From Pantoea brenneri (GTDB lineage Bacteria > Pseudomonadota > Gammaproteobacteria > Enterobacterales > Enterobacteriaceae), in the NCBI GenBank assembly GCA_002095305.1, contig MIEI01000058.1, forward strand, positions 1-32,304: 32,304 nucleotides of DNA, in the 5' to 3' direction. Both the position numbers and the translations under genes were made by a program. This document shows, in pieces, positions 16,938 to 26,505 of the stretch; the stretch's first letter is position 1; each line of letters begins with the position of its first letter. Below the pieces are notes generated by a model. That model ran no database searches. It saw only the letters and a program-made list of their open reading frames with translations, and had not been told where the DNA came from.

Positions 16938-17348
16938 ATGAAAAATTATAAAATGTTTATCTGGGCTTTATCGCGCCTGCTCGCTGTCGCACTTTTTTTC
17001 ACATCCGGCATCGATAAAATAATTCATTACGATGAGAACTTAATTTTGATGCGTCAAAACGGCGTGTCAGATTATTTTCTACCGTGGGTTATTTTGCTGG
17101 AAGTTGCAGGCAGTCTCGCCATAACGTTCGGATTTTTAACCCGTTTTGTTTGCATTTTCATGGTGATTTTTTCTCTGCTTTCCGCATTTCTTTTTTATCC
17201 CGGTTATTCGCACGCCCATCTGATGGTGTGGCTGAAAAATATATCCTGCTGTGCCGGATTCCTGATGCTAATAATTCACGGTGCCGGCCCCTGGAGCATC
17301 GATAAATGGCTGAATCAGCGGATTCAAAATAAAAAATACGCCGTTTAA
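16938..17348 (+). CDS. DoxX-family membrane protein
   Basis: This 136-residue protein has four hydrophobic segments (about 8-22, 46-66, 70-88 and 98-115) and the DoxX-type opening RLLAVALFFTSGIDKI, with LEVAGSLAITFGFLTR in the middle. DoxX proteins are small inner-membrane proteins often found beside oxidoreductases; their function is only partly known. It lies 39 bases before the dehydrogenase small subunit, so it may assist that complex or quinone coupling. The ribosome site is weak. Codon use is more AT-rich than in the neighbours, which suggests a separate origin. Confidence 0.8.
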   Translation: MKNYKMFIWALSRLLAVALFFTSGIDKIIHYDENLILMRQNGVSDYFLPWVILLEVAGSLAITFGFLTRFVCIFMVIFSLLSAFLFYPGYSHAHLMVWLKNISCCAGFLMLIIHGAGPWSIDKWLNQRIQNKKYAV

Positions 17349-17387
17349 TCCGCATTATTTCTTACCCTACCTACACCTGGAGGAAAA

Positions 17388-18059
17388 ATGAACAGGCGTA
17401 CATTCCTGCGCATGATGATTTCATCAAGCGTCATTATCAGCGTGCCCGCTATCATGCCTGCTGCGCTGGCCGGGTCCGGCAGTGAAGAGACATTACTTTT
17501 TGTCAGCCAGACCTTAACGGGTCGACAGGGACTGGATCCGGCCATCAGTCAGCGTCTCTATCTGTTGCTATCCCGCCAGACGCACGATTTTGACCAGCAA
17601 CTTACGCGGCTGGCTGAACGCTTACGTCGCCATATCCACCTGTCGCCGGAAGAGCGTCTCGCGCAGCTCTCTGAAGAGGAGGTTACAACCGCGCTGTCCA
17701 TTATCACGCCGTGGTATCTGGGCTATACCGGTAATCCTGCCACTACCCGCGCCACTGACGACGCGCAGTTTGTCACGTTCCTCTCGGCATTGATGTATGA
17801 GCCAACGGTCAGTATTACGCCACGCCCCTCCTATTCGCAGCGCGGACATGATTACTGGCAGGCGGTGCCAGAGGGTGTAACTGCGCCCCCGATGCCGGAA
17901 AACATCACCGCCTGGGGCACCGACTCGCCGCGTGCAGCCCGCGTTATCACCGAGCCGCAGCCCGAATGGCTGGCGATGGTGGAAGGGCGAGCCAGAACCC
18001 ATGCCGATGCGGTGCGTCTGCTGAGCCATGCAGAGGACGTAAATCATGACGCAGTATGA
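17388..18059 (+). CDS. Small Tat-exported subunit of a membrane-bound flavin sugar dehydrogenase (FAD-SLDH type)
   Basis: The 223-residue protein opens with a twin-arginine signal (MNRRTFLRMM, then a hydrophobic run ending ALA). The mature part has the features of the membrane-bound sorbitol/fructose dehydrogenase small subunit: LFVSQTLTGRQGLDPAISQR, ALSIITPWYLGYTG and FLSALMYEP. In this class the small subunit carries the Tat signal for the complex and is needed to export the folded flavoprotein. GGAGG lies about 7 bases before the ATG. It overlaps the GMC gene by 14 bases, consistent with tight co-translation. The substrate of the complex (sorbitol, fructose, gluconate or other) cannot be fixed from this subunit. 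Confidence 0.85.
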   Translation: MNRRTFLRMMISSSVIISVPAIMPAALAGSGSEETLLFVSQTLTGRQGLDPAISQRLYLLLSRQTHDFDQQLTRLAERLRRHIHLSPEERLAQLSEEEVTTALSIITPWYLGYTGNPATTRATDDAQFVTFLSALMYEPTVSITPRPSYSQRGHDYWQAVPEGVTAPPMPENITAWGTDSPRAARVITEPQPEWLAMVEGRARTHADAVRLLSHAEDVNHDAV

Positions 18060-19634
18060 TGCCGACGTGGTGATTATTGGCTCTGGCGCACTGGGCGCCA
18101 ACGCAGCCTGTCAAATGGCCAGAGCCGGCAAGTCGGTGATTATGCTGGAGGCGGGACCCTACATTCCGCGCTGGAAAGTGGTAGAAAATTACCGCAACAG
18201 CGCCAGCAAGCGTAACTGGTGCGCGCCTTATCCGAACCTGCCTGGCACCCAATAGTTATACCGATGGCTACATTGAGGCGCACGGCGATGCGGATTTTCA
18301 GTATGTCACCAGCTTTCTGAAAGTGGCTGGCGGCAGTACCCGCCACTGGGCATCCGCCTGCTGGCGGCTGTTGCCGAATGATTTCAAACTAAAAAGCGTT
18401 TACGGCGTTGGCCGCGACTGGCCGATAGATTATGACGATCTCGAACCCTGGTATCTTCTCGCCGAGCGTGAAATTGGCGTAGTGGGCAGCGCTGATGAGG
18501 ATCAAAGCGGTCAGGGCCGGGCGGCATGGCCACCGCGTTCCGCGCCTTATCCTTTGCCACCGGAAGCCAAACCCTACATGGTGCAACGGATGCAGGCCAG
18601 ACTTGGGCCGCTCGGTTACCAGGTGATACATGAACCGCATGCCCGGATTTCGCAGCCTTACGATGGTCGTCCAGCCTGTGCCGGCAACAACAACTGCGAA
18701 CCGGTTTGTCCCATCGGTGCCATGTATTCCGGTGATATGCATGTGGATAAAGCGGTGGCGCTGGGCGTTGATCTGCGCACTGAATCGGTCGCCTGGCAGC
18801 TGGAGAAGGGCGCTGGCAATCAGATCGTCGCGGTGCACTACCGCAAACCTGACGGCCGTAATGTGCGACTCCGCGCGAAAAAATTCATCGTGGCTGCCAT
18901 GGGCTGGAAACTGCAAAATTGCTGTTGATGTCGGAGGTGGCGAACAGTTCCGATCAGGTTGGCCGCAATCTGATGGATCACACCGGTTTAAGCATGACGT
19001 TTCTGGCGGATGAACCCCTCTGGACAGGCCGTGGTTCCGTTCAGCACGGCAGTATTGCCACCCGACGCGATGAGCCGAGCCGTGCCCAACACTCTGCCAT
19101 TCGCTATTCGTTGCGCAATCTGGTGCCGAATATTGACGTGACACCGTCACTGCTAAAGCAAGGCTGATGGGACGTGAACTTGATGCGGCGATTCGCGATC
19201 GCGCTTCGCGCATCATGAACATCAGCACCATGAGTGAAACTCTGCCCAGCCCCACCAATCGCGTGATTCCGCACCCGAGCCGGCGTGATGCTATCGGACT
19301 ACCCATGCTGCAGGTGAACTATCAGCTGGACGGTTATGTCCGCGGCATGCGTGCACAGGCTTACCGGGATTTCGCTAATTTTCTGATGGCCTTTAATGGC
19401 GAAATAGTTGAGGCACCCACAGGATGGCGTAATCAGTATCACATCATGGGCACCACGATTATGGGCGACAACCCACGCGACTCGGTGGTCGATGCGCACT
19501 GTCGCAGCTGGGATCATTCAAATCTGTTTCTCGCCACCACCGGGGTCATGCCAACCTCAGCCACGGTGAATCCGACGCTGACCGGCATCGCGCTGGCGCT
19601 CCGTCTGGCTGACACCCTGATTCGGGAGTTGTAA
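18046..19634 (+). pseudogene. GMC-family flavoprotein subunit of the dehydrogenase, broken by frameshifts at three places
   Basis: This is the catalytic FAD subunit (GMC oxidoreductase). The parts visible in order are the FAD-binding VVIIGSGALGANAACQMARA at the N-terminus, AGGSTRHWAS, a cysteine cluster CAGNNNCEPVCPIGAMYSG typical of the iron-sulfur-containing dehydrogenase class, VGRNLMDHTG, and the C-terminal HIMGTTIMGD and TNPTLT-like end (TVNPTLTGIALALR). The frame changes three times: near 18241-18250 (two bases lost; CTGCCTGGCACC against an expected CTGCCCTGGGCACC), near 18898 (one A; AANGLETAKLLLM restored) and near 19164 (one C; KQGLMGRELD restored). Adding four bases gives 530 residues, normal for the family. 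The stop overlaps the cytochrome start by one base. Confidence 0.85.
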
Positions 19635-21001
19635 TGATGCGAATGACGCTGGTCTTTCTGTTGCTGCTTCCGGTGCTGGTGCGGGCAAACCCTGATGAGG
19701 CGACGCTTAAGCGCGGTGAATATCTGGCGATTGCAGGTGATTGCTCGGCCTGCCACCGCAATCCCGATAACGGCAACCCCTTTTCTGGCGGTTACCGGAT
19801 CTCATCTCCTCTGGGCGATATCATCGCCACCAATATTTCTCCCTCACGGCTGAATGGCATTGGCCGTTATTCACTGAGCGACTTTCGGCGCGTAATGCGG
19901 GAAGGCCGACGGCCGGATGGCGGTTATCTCTATCCGGCAATGCCTTACACCGCCTTCGCATCGATGACCGATGCGGACATTGACGCACTCTATAACTACT
20001 TGATTTACGGCGTACCGGCGGAAGATCACCGCGTGCCTGAGACGCAGCTTCCATTTCCGTTCTCTGTCAGATCGATGATGTCCGTCTGGAATGCCCTGTT
20101 TCTGTCTCAGGAAGCCCTGCCCGCCGGAAGTCCTGATCAAATCAGCACAACGCGCGGTGAATATCTGGTGAAAACGCTGGGGCACTGCGGCAGTTGCCAT
20201 TCACCACGCAACCTGATGATGGCAGAGAAAAGCGGGAGCTTTTTGCGTGGAGGCGAAGTCGGCAGCTGGAATGCCCCCGATCTGACCCAGGCCCATTTGT
20301 ATGACTGGTCAGAACAGGCGCTGACCACCTATCTCAAAACCGGCTCGCTGCCGGGCAAAGCCATTGCGGCGGGTGAAATGGGCACTGCCGTAGAGAATTC
20401 CTTCTCACGTCTTACTGATAATGACCGTCACTCTATTGCCCGCTATCTGTTAACGCTGGGAGAAGCGCCGGCAAAACCTCAGGCTCTTTCCGCGCCGGAC
20501 AAGTTTAACGTGGTGTCGGTTGAATCCGGGCCGGCGGCAACGCTTGAGGATGCGATATCCGGCAATCATCTGAATGGGGCGCAGCTCTACAATGCCGCCT
20601 GCGCCAGCTGTCATGGGGCAGAGGGCGAAGGCACTCACGATAATCCGCAATCCTTTCCGCGATTAACCGGCAGCTCTGCAGTGATTGCGGCCGATCCCGC
20701 CAATATGATTATGACCGTTGCTGAAGGGGTCAATCGTACCACCGAGGCCGGGCACGCTTTTATGCCTGCCTTCGCCCATCAGATGAGCCGTGGCGAGCTG
20801 ACACGCCTGCTGGATTACGTTTCAACCCGATTTGGTAAGCCCGATCAATCTGTCACCGAAGCGCAGGTAGAAAAGGTATTGCTACAGCCTAAAAACAACC
20901 CCTGGCTGCAGCGCGCGCCGTGGATCGTTTTGTGTCTGCTGGTGCTGCTGCTTATCTGCCTGCTGCTGAAGCAGTATCGCGCCAAAAAAATGAACCGGTA
21001 A
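19634..21001 (+). CDS. Triheme cytochrome c subunit of the flavin dehydrogenase
   Basis: The 455-residue protein has a signal peptide (LVFLLLLPVLVRA) and three CxxCH heme sites: CSACH (37-41), CGSCH (185-189) and CASCH (around residue 324). It ends in one membrane anchor near the C-terminus (APWIVLCLLVLLLICLLL) with a basic tail. This is the standard electron-transfer subunit of membrane-bound gluconate, sorbitol and aldose dehydrogenases, passing electrons from the flavoprotein to ubiquinone at the periplasmic face. Two adjacent ATGs are possible starts; the first overlaps the GMC stop. It is intact, while the flavoprotein just upstream is broken, which argues for either very recent decay or sequence error there. 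Confidence 0.92.
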   Translation: MMRMTLVFLLLLPVLVRANPDEATLKRGEYLAIAGDCSACHRNPDNGNPFSGGYRISSPLGDIIATNISPSRLNGIGRYSLSDFRRVMREGRRPDGGYLYPAMPYTAFASMTDADIDALYNYLIYGVPAEDHRVPETQLPFPFSVRSMMSVWNALFLSQEALPAGSPDQISTTRGEYLVKTLGHCGSCHSPRNLMMAEKSGSFLRGGEVGSWNAPDLTQAHLYDWSEQALTTYLKTGSLPGKAIAAGEMGTAVENSFSRLTDNDRHSIARYLLTLGEAPAKPQALSAPDKFNVVSVESGPAATLEDAISGNHLNGAQLYNAACASCHGAEGEGTHDNPQSFPRLTGSSAVIAADPANMIMTVAEGVNRTTEAGHAFMPAFAHQMSRGELTRLLDYVSTRFGKPDQSVTEAQVEKVLLQPKNNPWLQRAPWIVLCLLVLLLICLLLKQYRAKKMNR

Positions 21002-21012
21002 AAGGAGAAACA

Positions 21013-21480
21013 ATGAAGAAAACACTTTGTACCTCGCTCTGCATGCTCGCCACGCTCTGGACAGCGACGGCTGATGCCACCCTGACCCAGACGATCCTCA
21101 GCGCTGAAGATGCACAGCACATGATTGCCCGGGCTGAAAAGCAGGCGCAAACCCTGAATGCGCAGGTTTGCATCGCGGTGCTGGATCAATCGGGCCAACT
21201 GCTGGCATTTAAGCGAATGGATAATGCGCCAATCGGCTGTATCGACTCTTCGATCCAGAAAGGACGTGCCGCCGCGCTTTATCGCACCTCAACCGATCGC
21301 TACATGGCGCGTGCCAATGGCGCTGAACCTGCCATCGCCACGCTGCCGGGAATGGTGCCGCTGGGCGGCGGGTCGGTGGTCACCCTGAATAGTCAGGTCA
21401 CCGGTGCGGTTGGCGTCAGCGGCTCAGCCAACCCAAATGAAATTGCCATTGCCAAAGCGGCCAGTGAGGCGCTGAATTGA
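21013..21480 (+). CDS. Secreted GlcG/HbpS-family protein
   Basis: The start at 21013 is chosen because AAAGGAGAAAC precedes it and the N-terminus (MKKTLCTSLCMLATLWTATA, then DA) is a signal peptide. The resulting protein is 155 residues. The mature part is a GlcG/HbpS domain: AEDAQHMIARAEKQA, VCIAVLDQSGQLLAFKRMD, SIQKGRAAALYR and the glycine-rich GMVPLGGGSVV followed by TGAVGVSGS. Members bind small ligands such as heme, cobalamin or dicarboxylates and often accompany dehydrogenase clusters. Lying 11 bases after the cytochrome gene, it is the last gene of the dehydrogenase operon. Its role there is not known. Confidence 0.85.
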   Translation: MKKTLCTSLCMLATLWTATADATLTQTILSAEDAQHMIARAEKQAQTLNAQVCIAVLDQSGQLLAFKRMDNAPIGCIDSSIQKGRAAALYRTSTDRYMARANGAEPAIATLPGMVPLGGGSVVTLNSQVTGAVGVSGSANPNEIAIAKAASEALN

Positions 21481-21591
21481 GGTAGCCGAAGCCGGTCAGC
21501 TCACCTGGTGCAGTAACGCCACATCCGGGTGAGCGACATCCATTCCGTCACGCTGGCGGTAATTGTGTCGCAGCTCTGGAATAGCGGGATC

Positions 21592-21631
21592 ATCCAGACG
21601 CGATCGCGTGCGGCTGGTATCCAGACGCGAT
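21592..21631. repeat. Direct repeat of 13 bp in the gap between converging genes
   Basis: ATCCAGACGCGAT occurs at 21592-21604 and 21619-21631, 27 bases apart. On the minus strand the repeat is in frame with an ORF (21496-21699, TTG start inside the end of frlR) that reads SRLDTSRTRSRLDDP. I cannot support that ORF as a gene; it may be a decayed fragment. Confidence 0.5.
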
Positions 21632-21679
21632 GTAGCTTCAGGGTTGGGTTCAGCATCATCCCAGCCGATACGGCGATTT

Positions 21680-22411
21680 TCAGTGACGATGGTTATCAAT
21701 TGTCAGGCTTACACGGTTTGCCCGACAGAACAGCTCTGAATAGTGCACCGGTTTGTCGTGCTGGTCGTAAGCGATCTTACTGATGCGAAACAGCGGTTCG
21801 CCCAGTTCGCACTGCAGTCTGAGCGCTTCGGCTTTGGTGGCGGTGAAAATATCGATGGTTTTTTTGTCGCTGACCACGCGGCTGTCATATTTTTCATGGA
21901 AAAGTTTATAGGTTGACGCACCGACGCGATAAACCTGATCAAAGCCGGGATACCGCGAGAGGGGGATCCACGAACAGTCGATAAACAGCGGCTCGTTATC
22001 AAGATACATCACCCGCAGCAGGCGAAACATTTCGCCATTGCCAGCAATATTAAGCCTTTCGCAGAAGGGATCACTGCTGACACGTTCCTGTTCAATCACC
22101 TCTTCACGCGTCGGTTTTCCCTGCGAGACGCCGAAATCAGTGAAACCGCTCACCGTAAGCAGCGCGTTCTCAACTTTTTTGCTCTGCACAAAGGTGCCTT
22201 TCCCCTGCCAGCGGATCAATACGCCATCGTTAACCAGCTCGGTTATCGCCTTACGAATGGTAATGCGGCTGACGTTATACAAGCTGCATAAGTCGCTTTC
22301 GGTCGGGATTTGCTGGCCCGGCAGGTAAGTGCCCTGCGCAATATCATCCAGCAGGCGCTGACGTACCGTGGCATAGAGCAATTGATGTGAATATCGCGCC
22401 GTCGCTGGCAT
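21680..22411 (-). CDS. frlR: FrlR, GntR/UTRA-family regulator of the fructoselysine operon
   Basis: The product is 243 residues. The GntR winged helix at about 10-75 includes QLLYATVRQRLLDDIAQG, LYNVSRITIRKAI and IRWQGKGTFVQS. The UTRA effector domain follows, with SGFTDFGVSQGKPT, IPLSRYP and SDKKTIDIFTAT. Nearly every block matches E. coli FrlR. FrlR is thought to repress frl in the absence of fructoselysine-type sugars. Position and strand (last gene after frlD) are as in E. coli, with a 99-base gap before it, so it may be partly independently transcribed. Confidence 0.93.
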   Translation of the reverse strand: MPATARYSHQLLYATVRQRLLDDIAQGTYLPGQQIPTESDLCSLYNVSRITIRKAITELVNDGVLIRWQGKGTFVQSKKVENALLTVSGFTDFGVSQGKPTREEVIEQERVSSDPFCERLNIAGNGEMFRLLRVMYLDNEPLFIDCSWIPLSRYPGFDQVYRVGASTYKLFHEKYDSRVVSDKKTIDIFTATKAEALRLQCELGEPLFRISKIAYDQHDKPVHYSELFCRANRVSLTIDNHRH

Positions 22412-22477
22412 GAGTCGACCCTGACAGTTGGAAACAGTGGAGGTGATTATAGGAGGCTTTAAGGCGGAGTCATAGGG

Positions 22478-22503
22478 GTTGGCGCGCCCAGCGTCACGCC
22501 AAC
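22478..22503 (-). repeat. Hairpin between frlD and frlR
   Basis: GTTGGCG (22478-22484) and CGCCAAC (22497-22503) form a perfect 7-bp stem with a 12-base loop, a few bases past the frlD stop. No T-run follows on the minus strand. It may stabilise the frlABD mRNA or partly separate frlR expression. Confidence 0.4.
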
Positions 22504-22510
22504 GCAGGGA

Positions 22511-23344
22511 TTACCAGGCGCCATGATAGCGCAGTGTGCGGGCGGCACAGCACGATCCCTGCTGCATGGCCTTTACGATCGGCAGGCCGGCAGCAACCGC
22601 GCAGAGAAAGCCAGCAATGTAAGAATCACCGGCCCCCATCGTATCCACCACGCTCACCGGTTCAGGTGGCATACGCCAGAACTGCTTACCATCCCAGGCG
22701 AGACTGCCATTTTCGCCCAGCGTGGCAATCGCGACGCCCGCGCCGCACTCTACTACGGTTTGCAGTCGGTCACGTAGCCAGGCCGATTCGACATGCGCCG
22801 ACGCAAACAGGTAGTCAAGATGCGGCGGTAAACTCTGCCACAGCGGGTTTTCCCATTTATCGGCAAAGTCGAAGGAGACGATCCTGCCCGCCGCTTTTAA
22901 CGCCGGCAGCGCCGATTCCGCATGCCCCCAGACAGCCGAATGGATCATATCAAAGCCGTTAAGCCATGCCAGATCTTCATTAGTCAGCGTAAAATCCGCC
23001 ATAACGCCTTCGGTGTAATCGCCCAAAATGCGGTCGTTGTCGCGCAGCTCAACCTGGGTCTGCGCGGTCACGCCAGCTTTAGTGTGAAGATGCGAAATAT
23101 CGACACCCTGTTGCAGCAGGTCGCGCTTCAGCAGCGCGCCATATGCATCGTCACCGACCCAGCTCACGCAGGCAGACTGCATGGCGTAACGTCTGCTGTA
23201 GACCGCGACATTCACCGCGTTACCGCCGGAAAAGGCTTTGTTGAGTTGAGAATAGATATCCACGCAGTTATCGCCGACCGTCGCCAACCGCATCATCCCG
23301 TCAGGCTGCGCTGTTGCACCTTCAGCTGCATTATCCTTTTTCAT
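22511..23344 (-). CDS. frlD: FrlD, fructoselysine 6-kinase
   Basis: The 277-residue PfkB-family sugar kinase phosphorylates fructoselysine at C6 in the cytoplasm with ATP. The N-terminal block [19 protein letters not shown], then [13 protein letters not shown], matches E. coli FrlD. The PfkB C-terminal signature [14 protein letters not shown] contains the catalytic Asp of the GAGD motif, and the ending RYHGAW is identical to the E. coli ending YHGAW. It has about 16 extra residues at the N-terminus; AGGAGAAG 5-6 bases before the ATG at 23344 supports this longer start, and Met17 is an alternative. The next enzyme in the pathway is FrlB, encoded upstream. A hairpin separates it from frlB. Confidence 0.93.
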   Translation of the reverse strand: MKKDNAAEGATAQPDGMMRLATVGDNCVDIYSQLNKAFSGGNAVNVAVYSRRYAMQSACVSWVGDDAYGALLKRDLLQQGVDISHLHTKAGVTAQTQVELRDNDRILGDYTEGVMADFTLTNEDLAWLNGFDMIHSAVWGHAESALPALKAAGRIVSFDFADKWENPLWQSLPPHLDYLFASAHVESAWLRDRLQTVVECGAGVAIATLGENGSLAWDGKQFWRMPPEPVSVVDTMGAGDSYIAGFLCAVAAGLPIVKAMQQGSCCAARTLRYHGAW

Positions 23345-23365
23345 TTCGCTTCTCCTGGTCGCTAC

Positions 23366-23388
23366 GCCCGGCCCTCATCAGGCCGGGC
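23366..23388 (-). repeat. GC-rich hairpin between frlB and frlD
   Basis: GCCCGGCC (23366-23373) and GGCCGGGC (23381-23388) form a perfect 8-bp stem with loop CTCATCA. It fills most of the 51-base gap where frlC lies in E. coli. It has no T-run and resembles REP-type elements that protect the upstream mRNA, here frlAB. Confidence 0.6.
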
Positions 23389-23395
23389 AAAAGGA

Positions 23396-24418
23396 TTAAT
23401 ACTCAACCAATCCGCCGTAATAACGGCGATCGTCCGGGTTATGATCTTTATAAATAGAGAGGTAGTAGCAGAGCCACTCCATCGGGACGAACATCAGGAA
23501 AGGTGCCAGCCACGGATGCAGTCCCTGAGAAATCTCCGCATAATCAATCACGATCACCTTATCGGTGCGCTCGCGCACGAAGCGGATTGCCCGCTCGGTG
23601 GTATGACGACTCTCATCGCTGCCCAGCAAAAACAGGAAAGGCACGCCAGGCTCGACAACCTCCAGTGGCCCGTGACGAAACTCACCGCTCTCAATCACCG
23701 AGCCGTGCGTCCAGGTAAACTCCATTAAGGTGACAATGCCCTCTTTATAGCCGAGTGGACGCAGCGGACCGGCCGATACGGTATAGATCATCGGCCACTG
23801 ACTCGCCTGTTCGCCAAGCTGACGGCCTTTATCTTCCCATGTGCGCACCAGATGCCCCAGCGCCTGCGGCAACTTACGCAGGTCATTTTTGATTTTGCCG
23901 ATCTCGGTATGCGGTGAGAGACAGGTAATCATTTCGATCACCACGCTGTAGCAGAGCAGCAGGTGTATCTCCCAGATACAATCCGCTTCATAGGCCAGAA
24001 CATGGTCAGCCGCCTGGGTAATCGGGCTGTCGTGATGTTTAGTGAAGGCAGCCGTGAACGCACCGCAGGCCGCACCTAACTCCAGCGCCTTAATCACCTC
24101 CTCGGTTTTACCGTAATCCGAGACGCCAATAACCGCGCAGCGCGCATCGAGACGATGCGGCGTGTTATCGCAAAATTCCCAGCCGGACAGCGCATAAACC
24201 TGCAGGCTGGAGAAGCGATCGGCGAGGTGCTTTGCCGTCTGGGCGGCATTGAGCGGTGACCCGCAGGCAACGAAGTAGATGCGATCGATTCCGCGCTGTA
24301 CCATCTCATCAACCATGGCGTCAACGCGCGGCACATCCCGTTCCAGAATCTTTTCAACTTCCGGTACCATATTTTCAGTTACCAGAAAATCCACACTGCG
24401 TTTATCAATATTCAACAT
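23396..24418 (-). CDS. frlB: FrlB, fructoselysine 6-phosphate deglycase
   Basis: This 340-residue SIS-domain protein cleaves fructoselysine 6-phosphate to glucose 6-phosphate and lysine. It aligns block by block with E. coli FrlB: FLVTENMVPEVEK, IYFVACGSPLNAAQTAKHLA (first SIS domain), VIGVSDYGKTEEVIKALELG, TWTHGSVIESGEFRHGPLE (second SIS domain with the catalytic Glu/His region), and the ending YYGGLVEY. GGAGAG precedes the ATG. It lies 21 bases after frlA. The specific match is strong enough to separate it from general GlmS-like isomerases. Confidence 0.95.
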   Translation of the reverse strand: MLNIDKRSVDFLVTENMVPEVEKILERDVPRVDAMVDEMVQRGIDRIYFVACGSPLNAAQTAKHLADRFSSLQVYALSGWEFCDNTPHRLDARCAVIGVSDYGKTEEVIKALELGAACGAFTAAFTKHHDSPITQAADHVLAYEADCIWEIHLLLCYSVVIEMITCLSPHTEIGKIKNDLRKLPQALGHLVRTWEDKGRQLGEQASQWPMIYTVSAGPLRPLGYKEGIVTLMEFTWTHGSVIESGEFRHGPLEVVEPGVPFLFLLGSDESRHTTERAIRFVRERTDKVIVIDYAEISQGLHPWLAPFLMFVPMEWLCYYLSIYKDHNPDDRRYYGGLVEY

Positions 24419-24439
24419 GAAACAACTCTCCAGACAGGG

Positions 24440-25897
<1,458 letters not shown>

Positions 25898-25921
25898 TTA
25901 GTAACGAGATGACTCATAACC

Positions 25922-25979
25922 AATATAACAACACAAGATGAATGTGATTGGCGAGGCAGATCACAATTTCATCACAATT
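25922..25979 (-). promoter_or_regulatory. Candidate frlA control region with repeated ATCACAATT
   Basis: ATCACAATT occurs twice, at 25960-25968 and 25971-25979, 11 bases apart (one helical turn). A TGTGA at 25943-25947 is opposed by TCACA at 25961-25965, but the spacing of 13 is wrong for CRP. AATATA (25922-25927; TATATT on the minus strand) is a possible -10. FrlR or CRP binding is plausible given what is known of E. coli frl. This is inference. Confidence 0.35.
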
Positions 25980-26141
25980 GGCGACGATGAAAGCTTATTG
26001 GCAATCAATACATTGATTTATATGAATATAATATTTCTGACGGGTAAAGCCGGGAGCATGCGACTCGTCATTACGCAGCAATGTCGGAATCAGTCGGTAA
26101 ACCCTGAATTTCGCTGTGGTAGCGATTAAACGTCAAAACCC

Positions 26142-26169
26142 ACCAGCGCCAGGCTGGTACTGTTTTTTT
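26142..26169 (+). terminator. Orphan intrinsic terminator upstream of the TpsB gene
   Basis: ACCAGC (26142-26147) pairs with GCTGGT (26153-26158) around GCCAG, followed by ACTG and seven T (26163-26169). It reads on the plus strand, but no plus-strand gene precedes it. A 63-codon ORF ending at 26129 is not convincing. It may end a small RNA or a short leader transcript. Confidence 0.55.
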
Positions 26170-26505
26170 GCGCTTTTTAAGGCGGATATTCGCGTTATCT
26201 CTACCACTAATCTGTCGGGAGAAAGAAATTCTGGTAAATGATTGGTTAATAATTACAGTAAATTCTGACATCCGATGAAATACCCTCAGCGTAACAATTA
26301 ATAGTTCACCCAGCGATTCAACAAGTAAGAATATTCAAAACACCTGCCTATTTAACTTAAGTAACGACATCCCACTCATTATTTTAGCTGTAAAAAACTA
26401 TTCTCGTTATTTGTTCATTATCACTTTTATCCGATTGTTGAGATGTTATTCTGCGTTTCCTTACAAATGGATTATTTACAATCACAATTACTTAAGCATT
26501 TAACT

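Noticed and set aside
21496..21699. Minus-strand ORF of 67 codons after frlR
   Set aside because: TTG start inside frlR, no ribosome site and no family. It contains a 27-bp-period repeat that is noted separately.
25943..25965. CRP site from TGTGA and TCACA
   Set aside because: The half-sites are 13 bases apart instead of 6.
26071..26271. Minus-strand ORF of 66 codons between frlA and the TpsB gene
   Set aside because: Overlaps the orphan terminator, has a weak and distant ribosome site, and no recognisable domain.
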